Source: Micromonospora sonchi (GTDB taxonomy: Bacteria > Actinomycetota > Actinomycetes > Mycobacteriales > Micromonosporaceae). From it: DNA of 64,000 nucleotides. Position numbers and translations under genes: made by a program. The notes beneath the pieces are model-generated. The model had not been told where the DNA came from. It saw only the letters and a program-made list of their open reading frames with translations, and did not search any database. Positions 56,816 through 64,000 of this stretch are shown piece after piece. The stretch is from contig NZ_BMNB01000002.1 of the NCBI RefSeq assembly GCF_014646235.1, forward strand, positions 248,001-312,000, read 5' to 3'. The first letter of the stretch is position 1. Each line of letters starts with the position of its first letter.

Positions 56816-57591
56816 CCGGCGTCGACGCCCGGGAGTTCGCCGGCCTGGCGGCGGTGGTCACCGGTGGGGCGTCCGGCATCGGCCTGGCGACCGCCACCCT
56901 CCTCGCGGAGCGAGGCGCCCGGGTCGCGTGCCTGGACCTGAACCCCGAGGCGGTGCCCGCGCCGTTGCTCGGCCTGGCCGCCGACGTGACCGACGACGAT
57001 TCGGTACGCGCCGCGATCACCGCCGCGAGCGAGGCGCTCGGCGGCATCGACATCCTGGTCAACAACGCCGCCGTCGGCGCACTGGGCACCGTCGAGACCA
57101 ACGCCGACGACGAGTGGCACCGGGTGCTCGACGTCAACGTGGTGGGCATCGTGCGGGTGACCCGCGCCGCGCTGCCGCACCTGCGCGCCTCGGCGCACGC
57201 CGCGATCGTCAACATCGGTTCCATCGCCGCCTGGCTCGGCCTGCCCCAGCGTGCGCTCTACAGCGCCAGCAAGGGAGCCGTCCAGGCGCTCACCCTGGCG
57301 ATGGCCGCCGACCACGTCTCCGCCGGCATCCGGGTCAACTGCGTCAACCCGGGCACGGCGGACACCCCCTGGGTGCGTCGCCTGCTCGACGCCGCCGAGG
57401 ACCCGGCGGCGGAACTGGCCGCGCTGCGGGCCCGCCAACCCACCGGTCGACTCACCACCGGGCAGGAGGTGGCCGCCGCCGTCGCGTACCTGGCCAGCCC
57501 GCTCGCCGGGTCGACCACCGGCAGCGTGCTCGCCGTCGACGGCGGGATGCACGGTCTGCGGCTGCCCACGCCATCGGCGGGCGCGGCATGA
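56812..57591 (+). CDS. SDR-family dehydrogenase, probable 2-keto-3-deoxy-L-fuconate dehydrogenase
   Basis: A 259-residue classical SDR. It has TGGASGIG, LVNNAAVG, catalytic Ser in NIGSIAAWLG, YSASK and VNCVNPGTADTPWV. ATG at 56812 overlaps the upstream 22-codon ORF, and its own stop overlaps the aldo/keto reductase start, so all three are coupled. In non-phosphorylative L-fucose degradation an SDR oxidises 2-keto-3-deoxy-L-fuconate to the 2,4-diketo acid. Context and operator make that the best assignment. Confidence 0.8.
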   Translation: MTGVDAREFAGLAAVVTGGASGIGLATATLLAERGARVACLDLNPEAVPAPLLGLAADVTDDDSVRAAITAASEALGGIDILVNNAAVGALGTVETNADDEWHRVLDVNVVGIVRVTRAALPHLRASAHAAIVNIGSIAAWLGLPQRALYSASKGAVQALTLAMAADHVSAGIRVNCVNPGTADTPWVRRLLDAAEDPAAELAALRARQPTGRLTTGQEVAAAVAYLASPLAGSTTGSVLAVDGGMHGLRLPTPSAGAA

Positions 57592-58574
57592 GCGGCGTAC
57601 GGATCGGACGGTCGGCGGTGACCGTGAGCCGCCTCGGTCTCGGCTGCGCCCAGCTGGGCAACCTCTACACCGAGATCGACGACGCCGAGGCCGACGCCAC
57701 CGTGGCGGCCGCCTGGGAGTGCGGCATCCGCTACTTCGACACCGCGCCGCACTACGGCCTCGGGCTCTCCGAGCGGCGGCTCGGCGCCGCGCTGCGCGCC
57801 CGGCCCCGGGACGCGTACACGATCAGCACCAAGGTGGGCCGGCTGCTGGTGCCGGATCTCGCCGGGGCCGGCCGCCGCGACCCCGAGGGCTTCCAGGTGC
57901 CCGCCGACCACCGCCGGGTGTGGGACTTCAGCGCCGACGGGGTACGCCGCAGCCTGGAGTCGAGCCTGACCCGGCTCGGTCTGGACCGGGTCGACCTGGT
58001 GCTCATCCACGATCCGGAGGACCATCAGCAGGCGGCCCTGGATCAGGCGTACCCGGCCCTGCACGAGTTGCGGGCCCAGGGCATGGTCGGCGCGATCGGG
58101 GTCGGCACGAAGCACTGGCAGGCGCTGCACCGGTTCGTCGTCGAGACCGACGTCGACGCGGTCATGGTCGCCGGCCGGTACACGCTGCTGGAACAGCCGG
58201 CGCTGCACGCGCTGCTGCCGGAGTGTCAGCGTCGCGGCGTGTCCGTGCTCAATGTGGGCGTCTTCAACAGCGGTCTGCTGGCCGTGCCGCGTCCGCACGC
58301 CGGCCTGCACTACGAGTACGCCCACGTGCCGCCTCCGGTGCTTCAGCGGGTACAGGCGATCGTCGCGGTCTGCGACCGACACGGCACGACCCTGCCGGCT
58401 GCCGCGCTAGCCTTCGCCGCCGCCCACCCGGCGGTCGCCGCCGTGGTCGTCGGTGCCGACCACCCCGAGCAGGTACGCCGCAACGCCGCCCTGCTGGCCG
58501 CCCCACCCCCACCCGAGGAGTTCTGGTCCGACCTGGTCGCCGAAGGCCTGGTGCAAGGAAGGGCCCCCTATTAA
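57588..58574 (+). CDS. Aldo/keto reductase, probable L-fucose (D-threo-aldose) 1-dehydrogenase
   Basis: A 328-residue aldo/keto reductase. The tetrad can be seen: Asp in IRYFDTAPHYG, Tyr in the same motif, Lys in ISTKVGRLL and His in LVLIHDPED. The string FDTAPHYGLGLSE is typical of D-threo-aldose 1-dehydrogenases, which oxidise L-fucose to its 1,5-lactone. That product is the substrate of the lactonase at 26321. The ATG overlaps the SDR stop. The last six codons (QGRAPY and stop) are encoded by the first copy of the GGGCCC repeat at 58556. Confidence 0.88.
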   Translation: MSGVRIGRSAVTVSRLGLGCAQLGNLYTEIDDAEADATVAAAWECGIRYFDTAPHYGLGLSERRLGAALRARPRDAYTISTKVGRLLVPDLAGAGRRDPEGFQVPADHRRVWDFSADGVRRSLESSLTRLGLDRVDLVLIHDPEDHQQAALDQAYPALHELRAQGMVGAIGVGTKHWQALHRFVVETDVDAVMVAGRYTLLEQPALHALLPECQRRGVSVLNVGVFNSGLLAVPRPHAGLHYEYAHVPPPVLQRVQAIVAVCDRHGTTLPAAALAFAAAHPAVAAVVVGADHPEQVRRNAALLAAPPPPEEFWSDLVAEGLVQGRAPY

Positions 58575-58610
58575 CGCCTCCGGTAGAGGAAGGGCCCCTT
58601 TTTAACACCT
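58556..58610. terminator. Tandem copies of the AGGAAGGGCCCC-TTAA repeat
   Basis: Copies at 58556-58579 and 58587-58610 both run AGGAAGGGCCCC...TTAACxCCT in direct orientation. The first supplies the stop codon of the aldo/keto reductase, and the second carries a T-run (TTTTT) after the GC core. They lie between convergent genes. Confidence 0.55.
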
Positions 58611-58617
58611 GCTCAGG

Positions 58618-59070
58618 TCAGCGGACCGGGCCGATCGCCGGGCCCGCCTTGCGGACCGACCGGCGCACCGCGCAGCCCGGGTCACCGGGCCGGCCGGGTC
58701 CCACCACGTCACCGCGTACGTCGGAGACGATGGTGGCGAGCAGCTCGCGGCTGTGTTGCAGCGACTCGATCTTCTCGGTCAGCAGGTCCAACTCGCCTTC
58801 TAGGGTGTCGGCCAGGCGGGCGCGGTCGGCCGGCTCGTCGGGGATCACCGCGCGCCCGTCCAGCAGGAACTTCAGCGCCTCACCGACCACACCGGAGGGC
58901 AGCGCGGCCGAGAGCATGCACCGGATGCGGGCCACCCGGTCCACGTCGGACTCCTGGTAGATCCGGTATCCCGAGTCGGTGCGCACGGGCGCCAGCAGGC
59001 CCTGTTCCTCGTAGTAGCGCAGCATCCGCACCGATGCCCCGGTCCGCGCGCTCAAGTCTCCGATCCGCAT
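58618..59070 (-). CDS. MerR-family regulator
   Basis: A 150-residue MerR protein. It has MRIGDLSARTGASVRMLRYY (HTH), the wing GYRIYQESDVDRV and a C-terminal coiled coil (LADTLEGELDLLTEKIESLQ). ATG at 59070 follows a GTG one codon earlier. It is divergent from an MFS exporter gene, and the shared region has the dyad TTGAC-N6-GTCAA, typical of MerR operators. It likely controls the exporter in response to a drug-like ligand. Confidence 0.9.
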   Translation of the reverse strand: MRIGDLSARTGASVRMLRYYEEQGLLAPVRTDSGYRIYQESDVDRVARIRCMLSAALPSGVVGEALKFLLDGRAVIPDEPADRARLADTLEGELDLLTEKIESLQHSRELLATIVSDVRGDVVGPGRPGDPGCAVRRSVRKAGPAIGPVR

Positions 59071-59073
59071 CAC

Positions 59074-59089
59074 TTGACTCTAACGTCAA
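59074..59089 (+). promoter_or_regulatory. MerR-type operator/promoter for the MFS gene
   Basis: TTGAC (59074-59078) and GTCAA (59085-59089) form a dyad that includes a -35-like TTGACT. A -10-like TTTAGC follows at about 59098, close to the GTG start at 59112, so the exporter mRNA may have a very short or no leader. Confidence 0.45.
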
Positions 59090-59111
59090 TGTGAGGCTTT
59101 AGCGTCCGCCC

Positions 59112-60284
59112 GTGATCCTTTACGTGCTTCTCGTCTGCTCGTTCGCCGTGGCCACCGCCGAGTTCGTGCTGGTCGGCCTCCTCCCCCAGGTCGCCGCCGA
59201 CCTGGGGGTGTCGGTACCCGCCGCCGGGCAACTGGTCACCGCGTACATGATCGTGGTGACCGTGGGCGGTCCGGTGGCCGCCGTGCTGACCCGCCGGCTG
59301 CCGCGCCGGGAACTACTGGCCGGCACCATGGCGCTGGCCACCGTGTCGGCGGTGGCCAGCGCGATGGCCACGTCGTACGCCATGTTGTTGTCGGCCCGGC
59401 TCGGTTCGGCGCTGGCCCAGGCGCTGTTCATGGCGGTGGCCTCCCAGGTCGCGATGGCCGCCGTGCCGCCCGAGCGACAGACCGTCGCGGTGGCCCGGAT
59501 CTTCGGCGGGTTCGCCCTGGCCACCGTGCTCGGTCTGCCGCTGGGCAGCCTGATCGGTGAGGCGTACGGCTGGCCGGTCACCTTCGTGGTGGTGGCCGGG
59601 ATGGCCGCCGTCGGGCTGCTCGGCGTGGTCGTCTTCTGCCCCCGGATCGCCGCTGCGCCGCCGGCCGGGGTCCGGGACAGCGTCGGCGCGCTGGCCCGCC
59701 GTCCCGTCCTCGCCGGCCTCGGCGTCACCCTGCTGGCGCTGACCGGTTTCGTGGCGGCCTTCACCTACGTCGCGCCGATGCTGCGCACCGTCACCGGGCT
59801 CAGCCCCGGCTGGGTCAGCGTCGGCCTGGTCGGCTACGGCCTGGGCACCGTCGCCGGCAACCTGCTCGCCAGCCGGGTACGCCCCGACGCGATCACCCGC
59901 CGCCTGCCGCTCGCCGTCGGCGCGCTGGCCCTGATTCTGCTCGCGCAGCCGCTCCTGCTGCCGGTGCCACCGCTGGCACTGGTCGGCCTGGCCCTGCTGG
60001 GGGCGGCGGCGTTCCTGGTCGTACCCCTGGTCCAGACCTGGCTGATGGGCCAGGTCGACGCCGCCACCACCGGCCTGGTCGCCGCGGTCAACATCTCCGT
60101 CGCCGGCGCCGCCGGAGCCCTCGGCGCCGCGCTCGGCGGCGCGGTGCTCACGGTCGGTCTCGGCCCGGCCTGGATCGGGCCGGTCGCCGCCGTCTCCGTC
60201 CTCGCCGCGACCACCGTCGCCGCCGGCATCGCCCGGGCGTCGTCGGCGCACGGGGCTTCGTCAAGGGCACTGCTCAGGCGATGA
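59112..60284 (+). CDS. MFS transporter (DHA1/AraJ-like exporter)
   Basis: A 390-residue protein with twelve hydrophobic segments. It starts with the DHA1-type TAEFVLVGLLPQVAADLGVSV (in part) and has an A-loop region LTRRLPRRELL. Relatives export arabinose, drugs or unknown compounds. GTG at 59112 lies about ten bases from the predicted transcription start. It is paired with the divergent MerR gene, which suggests drug or metabolite efflux rather than sugar catabolism. Confidence 0.88.
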   Translation: MILYVLLVCSFAVATAEFVLVGLLPQVAADLGVSVPAAGQLVTAYMIVVTVGGPVAAVLTRRLPRRELLAGTMALATVSAVASAMATSYAMLLSARLGSALAQALFMAVASQVAMAAVPPERQTVAVARIFGGFALATVLGLPLGSLIGEAYGWPVTFVVVAGMAAVGLLGVVVFCPRIAAAPPAGVRDSVGALARRPVLAGLGVTLLALTGFVAAFTYVAPMLRTVTGLSPGWVSVGLVGYGLGTVAGNLLASRVRPDAITRRLPLAVGALALILLAQPLLLPVPPLALVGLALLGAAAFLVVPLVQTWLMGQVDAATTGLVAAVNISVAGAAGALGAALGGAVLTVGLGPAWIGPVAAVSVLAATTVAAGIARASSAHGASSRALLRR

Positions 60285-60353
60285 CGTGGGTGGAGAGCAA
60301 ACCCTTTGCGGCTGACGGGGTGGGGGTGTTTCGATCAGCGTGTGTCGACTGTG

Positions 60354-61211
60354 ATGAACACACCGGGTGTCGATGGGTTGGACGAGGTCGTGCGCGTGCT
60401 GCGCCAGTGGCAGCACGACGGGGCACCGATGCAGTTGCATCCGGGGGACCTGGGCTGGTACTGGCGGTTCGGAGCGGAGACGACGGCCGGTGCGCTCCGG
60501 ACCTGGGGCCGCGACGGAGAGATCCTCGCCCTCGGGCTGCTGGACGGTCCCGGCCTGCTGCGACTGGCGATCGCCCCCGACGCCGGTCACGACGAGGAAC
60601 TGGCCCGTCGGATGGTCGCCGACGTGACGCAGCCGGAACGCGGCGTCCTTCCACAGGGGAGCGTCTGCATCGAGGCGCGGTACGACGGGGTGTTCCGCGA
60701 CCTGCTGCTCGTCGACGGGTGGAAACTCGACGAGCCGTGGACACCGCTGCGGCGCGACCTCGCGGAGCCCGTGGAAGACTGCGGCGTGCGGATCGAGGCG
60801 ATCGGCCCGGAGCAGGCCCACGTGCGGGCCGACGTGCAGCGCGCGGCGTTCGACGGGTCGACGTTCACCGACGAGCGGTGGCATGCGATGGCCACCGGCT
60901 CGCCGTACGCCGAGGCTCGGTGCCTGGTCGCCTACGACGGCCACGGCGTCGCGGTGGCGGGCACCACGGTGTGGTCGGCTGGTCCGGGTCGGCCCGGGTT
61001 GCTCGAACCGATGGGCGTGCACCGCGAGCATCGCGGTCACGGCTACGGCACGGCGATCACCGTCGCCGCCGCGGCCGCCCTGGGGGACATGGGCTCGTCG
61101 AGCGCGATCGTGTGCGCCGAAAGCGCCAACGCCGGCGCCGTCGCCACCTACCGGTCCGCCGGCTTCGAACAGCTACCCGACGTACGGGACCTGCGTCGTC
61201 GGAGCGGTTGA
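60354..61211 (+). CDS. GNAT-family N-acetyltransferase
   Basis: A 285-residue protein whose C-terminal half (about 150-285) is a GNAT domain with the acetyl-CoA loop VHREHRGHGYGTAI (RxxGxG) and ESANAGAVATYRSAGF. The N-terminal half may be a degenerate second GNAT domain. ATG at 60354 is chosen. In-frame GTG codons upstream are alternatives, and none has a clear RBS. The substrate is unknown. Confidence 0.85.
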   Translation: MNTPGVDGLDEVVRVLRQWQHDGAPMQLHPGDLGWYWRFGAETTAGALRTWGRDGEILALGLLDGPGLLRLAIAPDAGHDEELARRMVADVTQPERGVLPQGSVCIEARYDGVFRDLLLVDGWKLDEPWTPLRRDLAEPVEDCGVRIEAIGPEQAHVRADVQRAAFDGSTFTDERWHAMATGSPYAEARCLVAYDGHGVAVAGTTVWSAGPGRPGLLEPMGVHREHRGHGYGTAITVAAAAALGDMGSSSAIVCAESANAGAVATYRSAGFEQLPDVRDLRRRSG

Positions 61212-61664
61212 GTCGGGCCGGTGGCTGTCGCGGCGCCTTGTGCTGTGCGCGGCCCTGTCGAGCTGAGAGCACAAACGGATCGCGGCGACCGGTTCCTTCG
61301 CGAAGACGGCCTGTTCTGCGGCGCCGGCGGGACGACCGACGACGCGGTCGGGCAGCCGATCGGCCGAGGGCCGCGATAGCGCAAACGGATCAGCTCGACA
61401 GGCTGTGGGGCGGACGCAGGACTACTGCTCCCTGAAAGGGCGTGATGTCACAGAGACATAATTATGTCTCTGTGACATACCTCAGTTGAGGGATGCACCT
61501 CCGGCGATTGGCCCCCGCGCCCTGCGCCGTCCAACACTGTCACCGTTCCGCACTCGACCACCGGGTGCCGACAACGGTCAGGGAGTTTCGCGCATCAGCG
61601 GTCCGACCGCTATGGTCCGCCGTAAGCGGCGGCCAGACGGTCGACGTCCTCGACCTCTGCTGAG
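61212..61664. other. Gene-free region with repeats upstream of the phosphotransferase gene
   Basis: These 453 bp contain a direct-repeat unit (61358-61403) and a perfect 34-bp palindrome (61445-61478). The strings ACAAACGGATC and GCAAACGGATC recur at 61270 and 61381. No coding sequence is supported. Confidence 0.55.
61445..61478. repeat. Perfect 34-bp palindrome, copy A
   Basis: Two 17-base arms meet at AATT; the left arm reads ATGTCACAGAGACATAA and the right is its exact complement. It belongs to an approximately 90-bp unit (61412-61505) that recurs at 62704-62798. Such a site could be a regulator operator, a transcription terminator or the core of a small non-autonomous repeat. Confidence 0.75.
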
Positions 61665-62672
61665 GTGACGGTGAAGCGGACGTTCTTGCAGGCGGACGAG
61701 TTTCGCGACCTGGTGGCGGACCAGTTCGGCGGTGACCGCCGGATCGTCACGCTGGACCGGCTGACGGGCGGCACCAAGAAGGGCGTCTATCGGCTACGCC
61801 TCGACGACCGAACGCAGATGATCGTCTACGTGTGGGCGGCCGGGGAGAACTACTGGCCGCCGTCGCCGACCGTCCCGGACGACCCGTTCACCGACGCCTC
61901 CGGCGCGGAACTGTTCGCCGCCAATCACGCGGCGCTCGCCGCCGTCGACGTGCGGATTCCACGGCTCCTGATGCTCGACCGCGACCGCCGCTACCTCGAT
62001 GCCGACGTCGCCCTGCTTGAGGATGCGGGCAGGGTGAAGCTGGAAGCTCTGCTGGAACGTGATCCGGCCGCCGCCGCCAGGCCACTCTCCGCGCTCGGTG
62101 ACGCGCTACGTCGGATGCACACCACGCTCGGCGCGAACTACGGCAAGCTCGCCGCCATCGAGCGTGGCGCGGCTAACCAGAGCCGACGCACCGAGGACAT
62201 CATCGTGGACCGGGCGCTCAGCCACCTCCAGGCCACGGCCGTCCGCGACTCTCGGCTCGCCGAGGCACACGATCGGATCACCGCACACGTACGCCAACTC
62301 CGTGACGCGGTCACCGAACGCCGGACGTACGGGCTGGTGCATGGCGAACTCGGACCGGATCACGTCCTCGTCACGCCCGACGGCGAACCCGTGATGATCG
62401 ATATCGAGGGCCTGACGTACTTCGACGTCGAATGGGAGCATGCCTGGCTGCGGATGCGCTTCGGCGACGCCTATCCGCTGCTGCGCCCCGTCGATCTCGA
62501 CCCGCACCGGCTGGAACTCTACCGATACGCGCAGGTGCTCTCGCTGATCGAGGGCCCGCTGCGGATCGCGGACACCGACTTCCCGAACCGGCAGTGGATG
62601 CTGGATCTGGCCGAGTGGAACATCAACAAGGCGTTGGCTGCCCTTCGACCGACCACCTCATCCCGTCTGTAA
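61665..62672 (+). CDS. Aminoglycoside phosphotransferase-like kinase
   Basis: A 335-residue kinase-fold protein. The ATP-site region is TKKGVYRLRL. The catalytic loop is GLVHGELGPDHVLV, with Glu at the position that is usually Asp (HGDLGPGNVL), and the metal site is MIDIEGLTYFDVEWE. GTG at 61665 is the likely start. A second GTG two codons later is possible. It is flanked on both sides by palindromic repeats. Its substrate is unknown. Confidence 0.8.
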   Translation: MTVKRTFLQADEFRDLVADQFGGDRRIVTLDRLTGGTKKGVYRLRLDDRTQMIVYVWAAGENYWPPSPTVPDDPFTDASGAELFAANHAALAAVDVRIPRLLMLDRDRRYLDADVALLEDAGRVKLEALLERDPAAAARPLSALGDALRRMHTTLGANYGKLAAIERGAANQSRRTEDIIVDRALSHLQATAVRDSRLAEAHDRITAHVRQLRDAVTERRTYGLVHGELGPDHVLVTPDGEPVMIDIEGLTYFDVEWEHAWLRMRFGDAYPLLRPVDLDPHRLELYRYAQVLSLIEGPLRIADTDFPNRQWMLDLAEWNINKALAALRPTTSSRL

Positions 62673-62732
62673 TGTTCCGCAGCGTCTCCGGCACCGCCTG
62701 GGCCGGATGTAGGGCTACTACTCACTGAAGGC

Positions 62733-62772
62733 GTTATTTCACAGAGACATAATTATGTCTGTGTGAAATAAC
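62733..62772. repeat. 40-bp palindrome, copy B
   Basis: Arms of 20 bases with one mismatch, sharing CACAGAGACATAATTATGTC with copy A. Outside this core the bases differ from copy A but still pair (GTTATTTC with GAAATAAC against ATGTC with GACAT), so pairing is conserved while sequence is not. Confidence 0.75.
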
Positions 62773-62849
62773 ATTGATTGAGGGATGCGCCTCCCACTGG
62801 CTTCAGGAAGTCGATTGTCCGAGGGGCGCGATGACGCAAACGGATCAGC

Positions 62850-63254
62850 TCAACAGGCGCGCATGCGCGCGGTCTTGTGTAGGTGATCGAAGATGATCTG
62901 ATCGACTGGGGAGACCCGGTGGCGGTCGGCATGGGTGAGCCAGACCATCTCCTCGATCTCGCTGCTCGGCTGCAGAACCCCGTGGTGGTCGGCGGTGTAG
63001 CAGGTCATCCGGACCATCGTCCCGTCGGGGTGACCATGGGCTTGGGCGTGGAAGGTTCCGACGTGCTCGGCGGTGTTGGGATCGATGGTCACGCTGAGCT
63101 CTTCCTGGACCTCGCGGACGAGGGTATCGATGTCGCCTTCGCCTGGTTCTCGTTTGCCGCCGGGGATGTAGTAGACGTCCTTGCCGCGTGATCGGGAGCT
63201 GAGGATCGCGCCGTTCTCAAGGCGAATCCAGGCGATCTTGTCGATGATGGTCAT
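62850..63254 (-). CDS. NUDIX hydrolase
   Basis: A 134-residue NUDIX protein. The box GGKREPGEGDIDTLVREVQEEL fits Gx5Ex7REUxEExGU except that the last Gly is replaced. It begins with MTIIDKIAWIRLENGAILSSRS. The close upstream GntR gene is on the same strand (40 bp), so they may form a small operon. The nucleoside-diphosphate substrate is unknown. Confidence 0.9.
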   Translation of the reverse strand: MTIIDKIAWIRLENGAILSSRSRGKDVYYIPGGKREPGEGDIDTLVREVQEELSVTIDPNTAEHVGTFHAQAHGHPDGTMVRMTCYTADHHGVLQPSSEIEEMVWLTHADRHRVSPVDQIIFDHLHKTARMRAC

Positions 63255-63294
63255 GTTTGCCTTTTCAGCTCATGAGTACCACGCCACTGTGCGG

Positions 63295-63558
63295 TCAGCC
63301 TCCTTGGCCGTCACGGCCGCCGCCCGACTCTCGTCCCTGGCGCTCAGCAACCCATAGACCCCGCCCCTGCAGACCGACGATCAAGCCACGGTCCTGCAAG
63401 ATAATCACCGCCCGCTGCACTGTTGTCACGCTGACCTGATACAGGTCTGAAAGCTCCCGATACGTCGGCAACCGGTCGCCAGGACCGTACTCTCCGCTCT
63501 TGATGCGGGCGGCCATGTCTTCGGCAACCTCGCGGTAGCCACCAGTCGGTATGGGCAT
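63295..63558 (-). CDS. Short GntR-family regulator
   Basis: An 87-residue protein that is essentially only a winged HTH: YREVAEDMAARIKSGEYGPGDRLPTYREL (in part), VSVTTVQRAVIIL and GRGLWVAE. ATG at 63558 follows GAAGGAAG and is preferred to upstream in-frame starts. No ligand domain follows, as in the short regulators often paired with XRE or transfer genes in actinomycetes. It precedes the NUDIX gene. Confidence 0.85.
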   Translation of the reverse strand: MPIPTGGYREVAEDMAARIKSGEYGPGDRLPTYRELSDLYQVSVTTVQRAVIILQDRGLIVGLQGRGLWVAERQGRESGGGRDGQGG

Positions 63559-63880
63559 GTCGAAACTTCCTTCGTTCGGCACTCCCATCGGACCACGCTG
63601 CTTACCCTCCTTCAAGACCATCATTGCCTTAGGTACCAAAGGTCTCTAACATCAGAACCGGCATGGTCCTTCGTTCGGCAAACGCGGACCGGCCAAGGCC
63701 GCCGTGGGCGCAGGCACTCGCGCTGCTCCCACGGCGGACCGGCCACTCGTACCCCGACCCACTTACTCGTCAGTCTGACGATCGAGGCCAGGAGGGCAGC
63801 CGAAATCAAGCTCACCAATCAAGTCGAACGTCAGAGAATGGGAAGATCCCGCCCGACCGCACCGGATCGGCGGTGGCGGG
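63559..63880. other. Gene-free region between GntR and the XRE gene
   Basis: A 322-bp divergent upstream region. AAGGTCTCTAAC and similar short strings are present, but I cannot define an operator or gene. Confidence 0.4.
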
Positions 63881-64000
63881 GTGGAGAGTGAGGTGCCGAT
63901 CGGGCGGCGGGTGGCGTACTGGCGGGTGCGGCGGAGGATGTCGCAGCAGGTGTTCGCCGATCGGCTCGGGAAGTCGAAGAGCTGGGTCGACAAAGTCGAG
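63881..64000 (+). CDS. XRE-family HTH regulator, 5' part at the right edge
   Basis: The 40 visible codons read VESEVPIGRRVAYWRVRRRM and then SQQVFADRLGKSKSWVDKVE, the first helices of an HTH_3/XRE DNA-binding domain. The frame is open at the window end. GTG at 63881 is the likely start, and a GTG four codons on is an alternative. Such actinomycete proteins usually continue for 250-400 residues. Confidence 0.75.
   Translation, partial: MESEVPIGRRVAYWRVRRRMSQQVFADRLGKSKSWVDKVE

Larger units (their letters stand above)
61358..62858. repeat. Phosphotransferase gene bounded by repeated intergenic units
   Basis: Two kinds of unit occur on both sides of the gene. Unit 1 (61358-61403 and 62812-62858) shares CGCAAACGGATCAGCTC and CGAGGG flanks. 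Unit 2 is the palindrome element (61412-61505 and 62704-62798). The left side runs unit 1 then unit 2, and the right side unit 2 then unit 1. The right unit 1 overlaps the end of the NUDIX gene. Confidence 0.6.

Noticed and set aside
56812..57591. This SDR as L-fucose 1-dehydrogenase
   Set aside because: The neighbouring aldo/keto reductase has the D-threo-aldose dehydrogenase motifs, so the SDR is better placed at the keto-deoxy-fuconate step. Not excluded.
63763..63993. A 76-codon minus-strand frame near the right edge
   Set aside because: It is antisense to the start of the XRE gene, whose HTH is clearly readable, and has no motif.

Overview
The window is GC-rich actinomycete chromosomal DNA, most likely from Micromonospora or a close Micromonosporaceae relative. 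The evidence is strong third-position GC bias, frequent GTG starts, secreted CAZymes with ricin-type CBM13 modules and Tat or lipoprotein signals, and terminator-like repeats of the GTTAAGAAGGGGCCCTTCCT type. I see no rRNA, tRNA, CRISPR array, transposase or replication origin. This is a sugar-utilisation region in which four or five catabolic regulons lie side by side and partly interleave.

Layout: (1) 1-10.6 kb is the L-arabinose block, with a secreted GH43 enzyme (cut by the left edge) and a long operon araB-araD-ytfQ-ytfR-ytfT-yjfF-araA that places a YtfQRT/YjfF-type furanose importer inside the arabinose genes. (2) 11.7-17.5 kb holds a GH27 enzyme and a ChvE/MmsAB-type sugar importer. 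(3) 18-19.3 kb is a secreted alpha/beta hydrolase. (4) 19.5-34.6 kb is the L-fucose block: GH95 and GH29 alpha-L-fucosidases, a CUT2-type importer, L-fuconate dehydratase, lactonase, two dehydrogenases and a GntR/FCD regulator. (5) 35-42 kb is accessory: a phosphotransferase, TetR plus a DUF418 membrane protein between two broken VOC genes, a polysaccharide deacetylase, an IMPase-like protein and a serine hydrolase. (6) 42-48.5 kb is a sucrose/fructan-type system (CUT1 importer, LacI, GH32, fructokinase). (7) 48.6-55.2 kb is an oligosaccharide system (debranching-type GH, LacI, CUT1 importer). (8) 55.4-58.6 kb has an M23 peptidase, a universal stress protein and a second fucose operon (SDR plus aldo/keto reductase). 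(9) 58.6-64 kb has MerR/MFS, GNAT, a phosphotransferase flanked by palindromic repeats, NUDIX, GntR and the start of an XRE regulator.

The regulation can be read from operators. TGTTAGCGCTCACA-like sites mark the arabinose, GH27 and ChvE promoters. ACATCnGATGT sites mark both fucosidases, the GntR/dehydrogenase divergon and the distant SDR-AKR operon. GCTAAAnnGATTTAGC sites mark the sucrose/fructan genes and also the alpha/beta hydrolase 27 kb away. A pair of inverted TTGAACGATCCAAT sites lies between the debranching enzyme and its LacI gene.

The most interesting single observation is in the distant fucose operon. A 22-codon ORF with a good RBS, the N-terminal signature KLLRV and a 4-bp stop/start overlap with the next gene looks like an in-frame deletion scar of the fumarylacetoacetate-hydrolase-family enzyme that normally completes non-phosphorylative L-fucose breakdown. 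No intact copy is present in the window.
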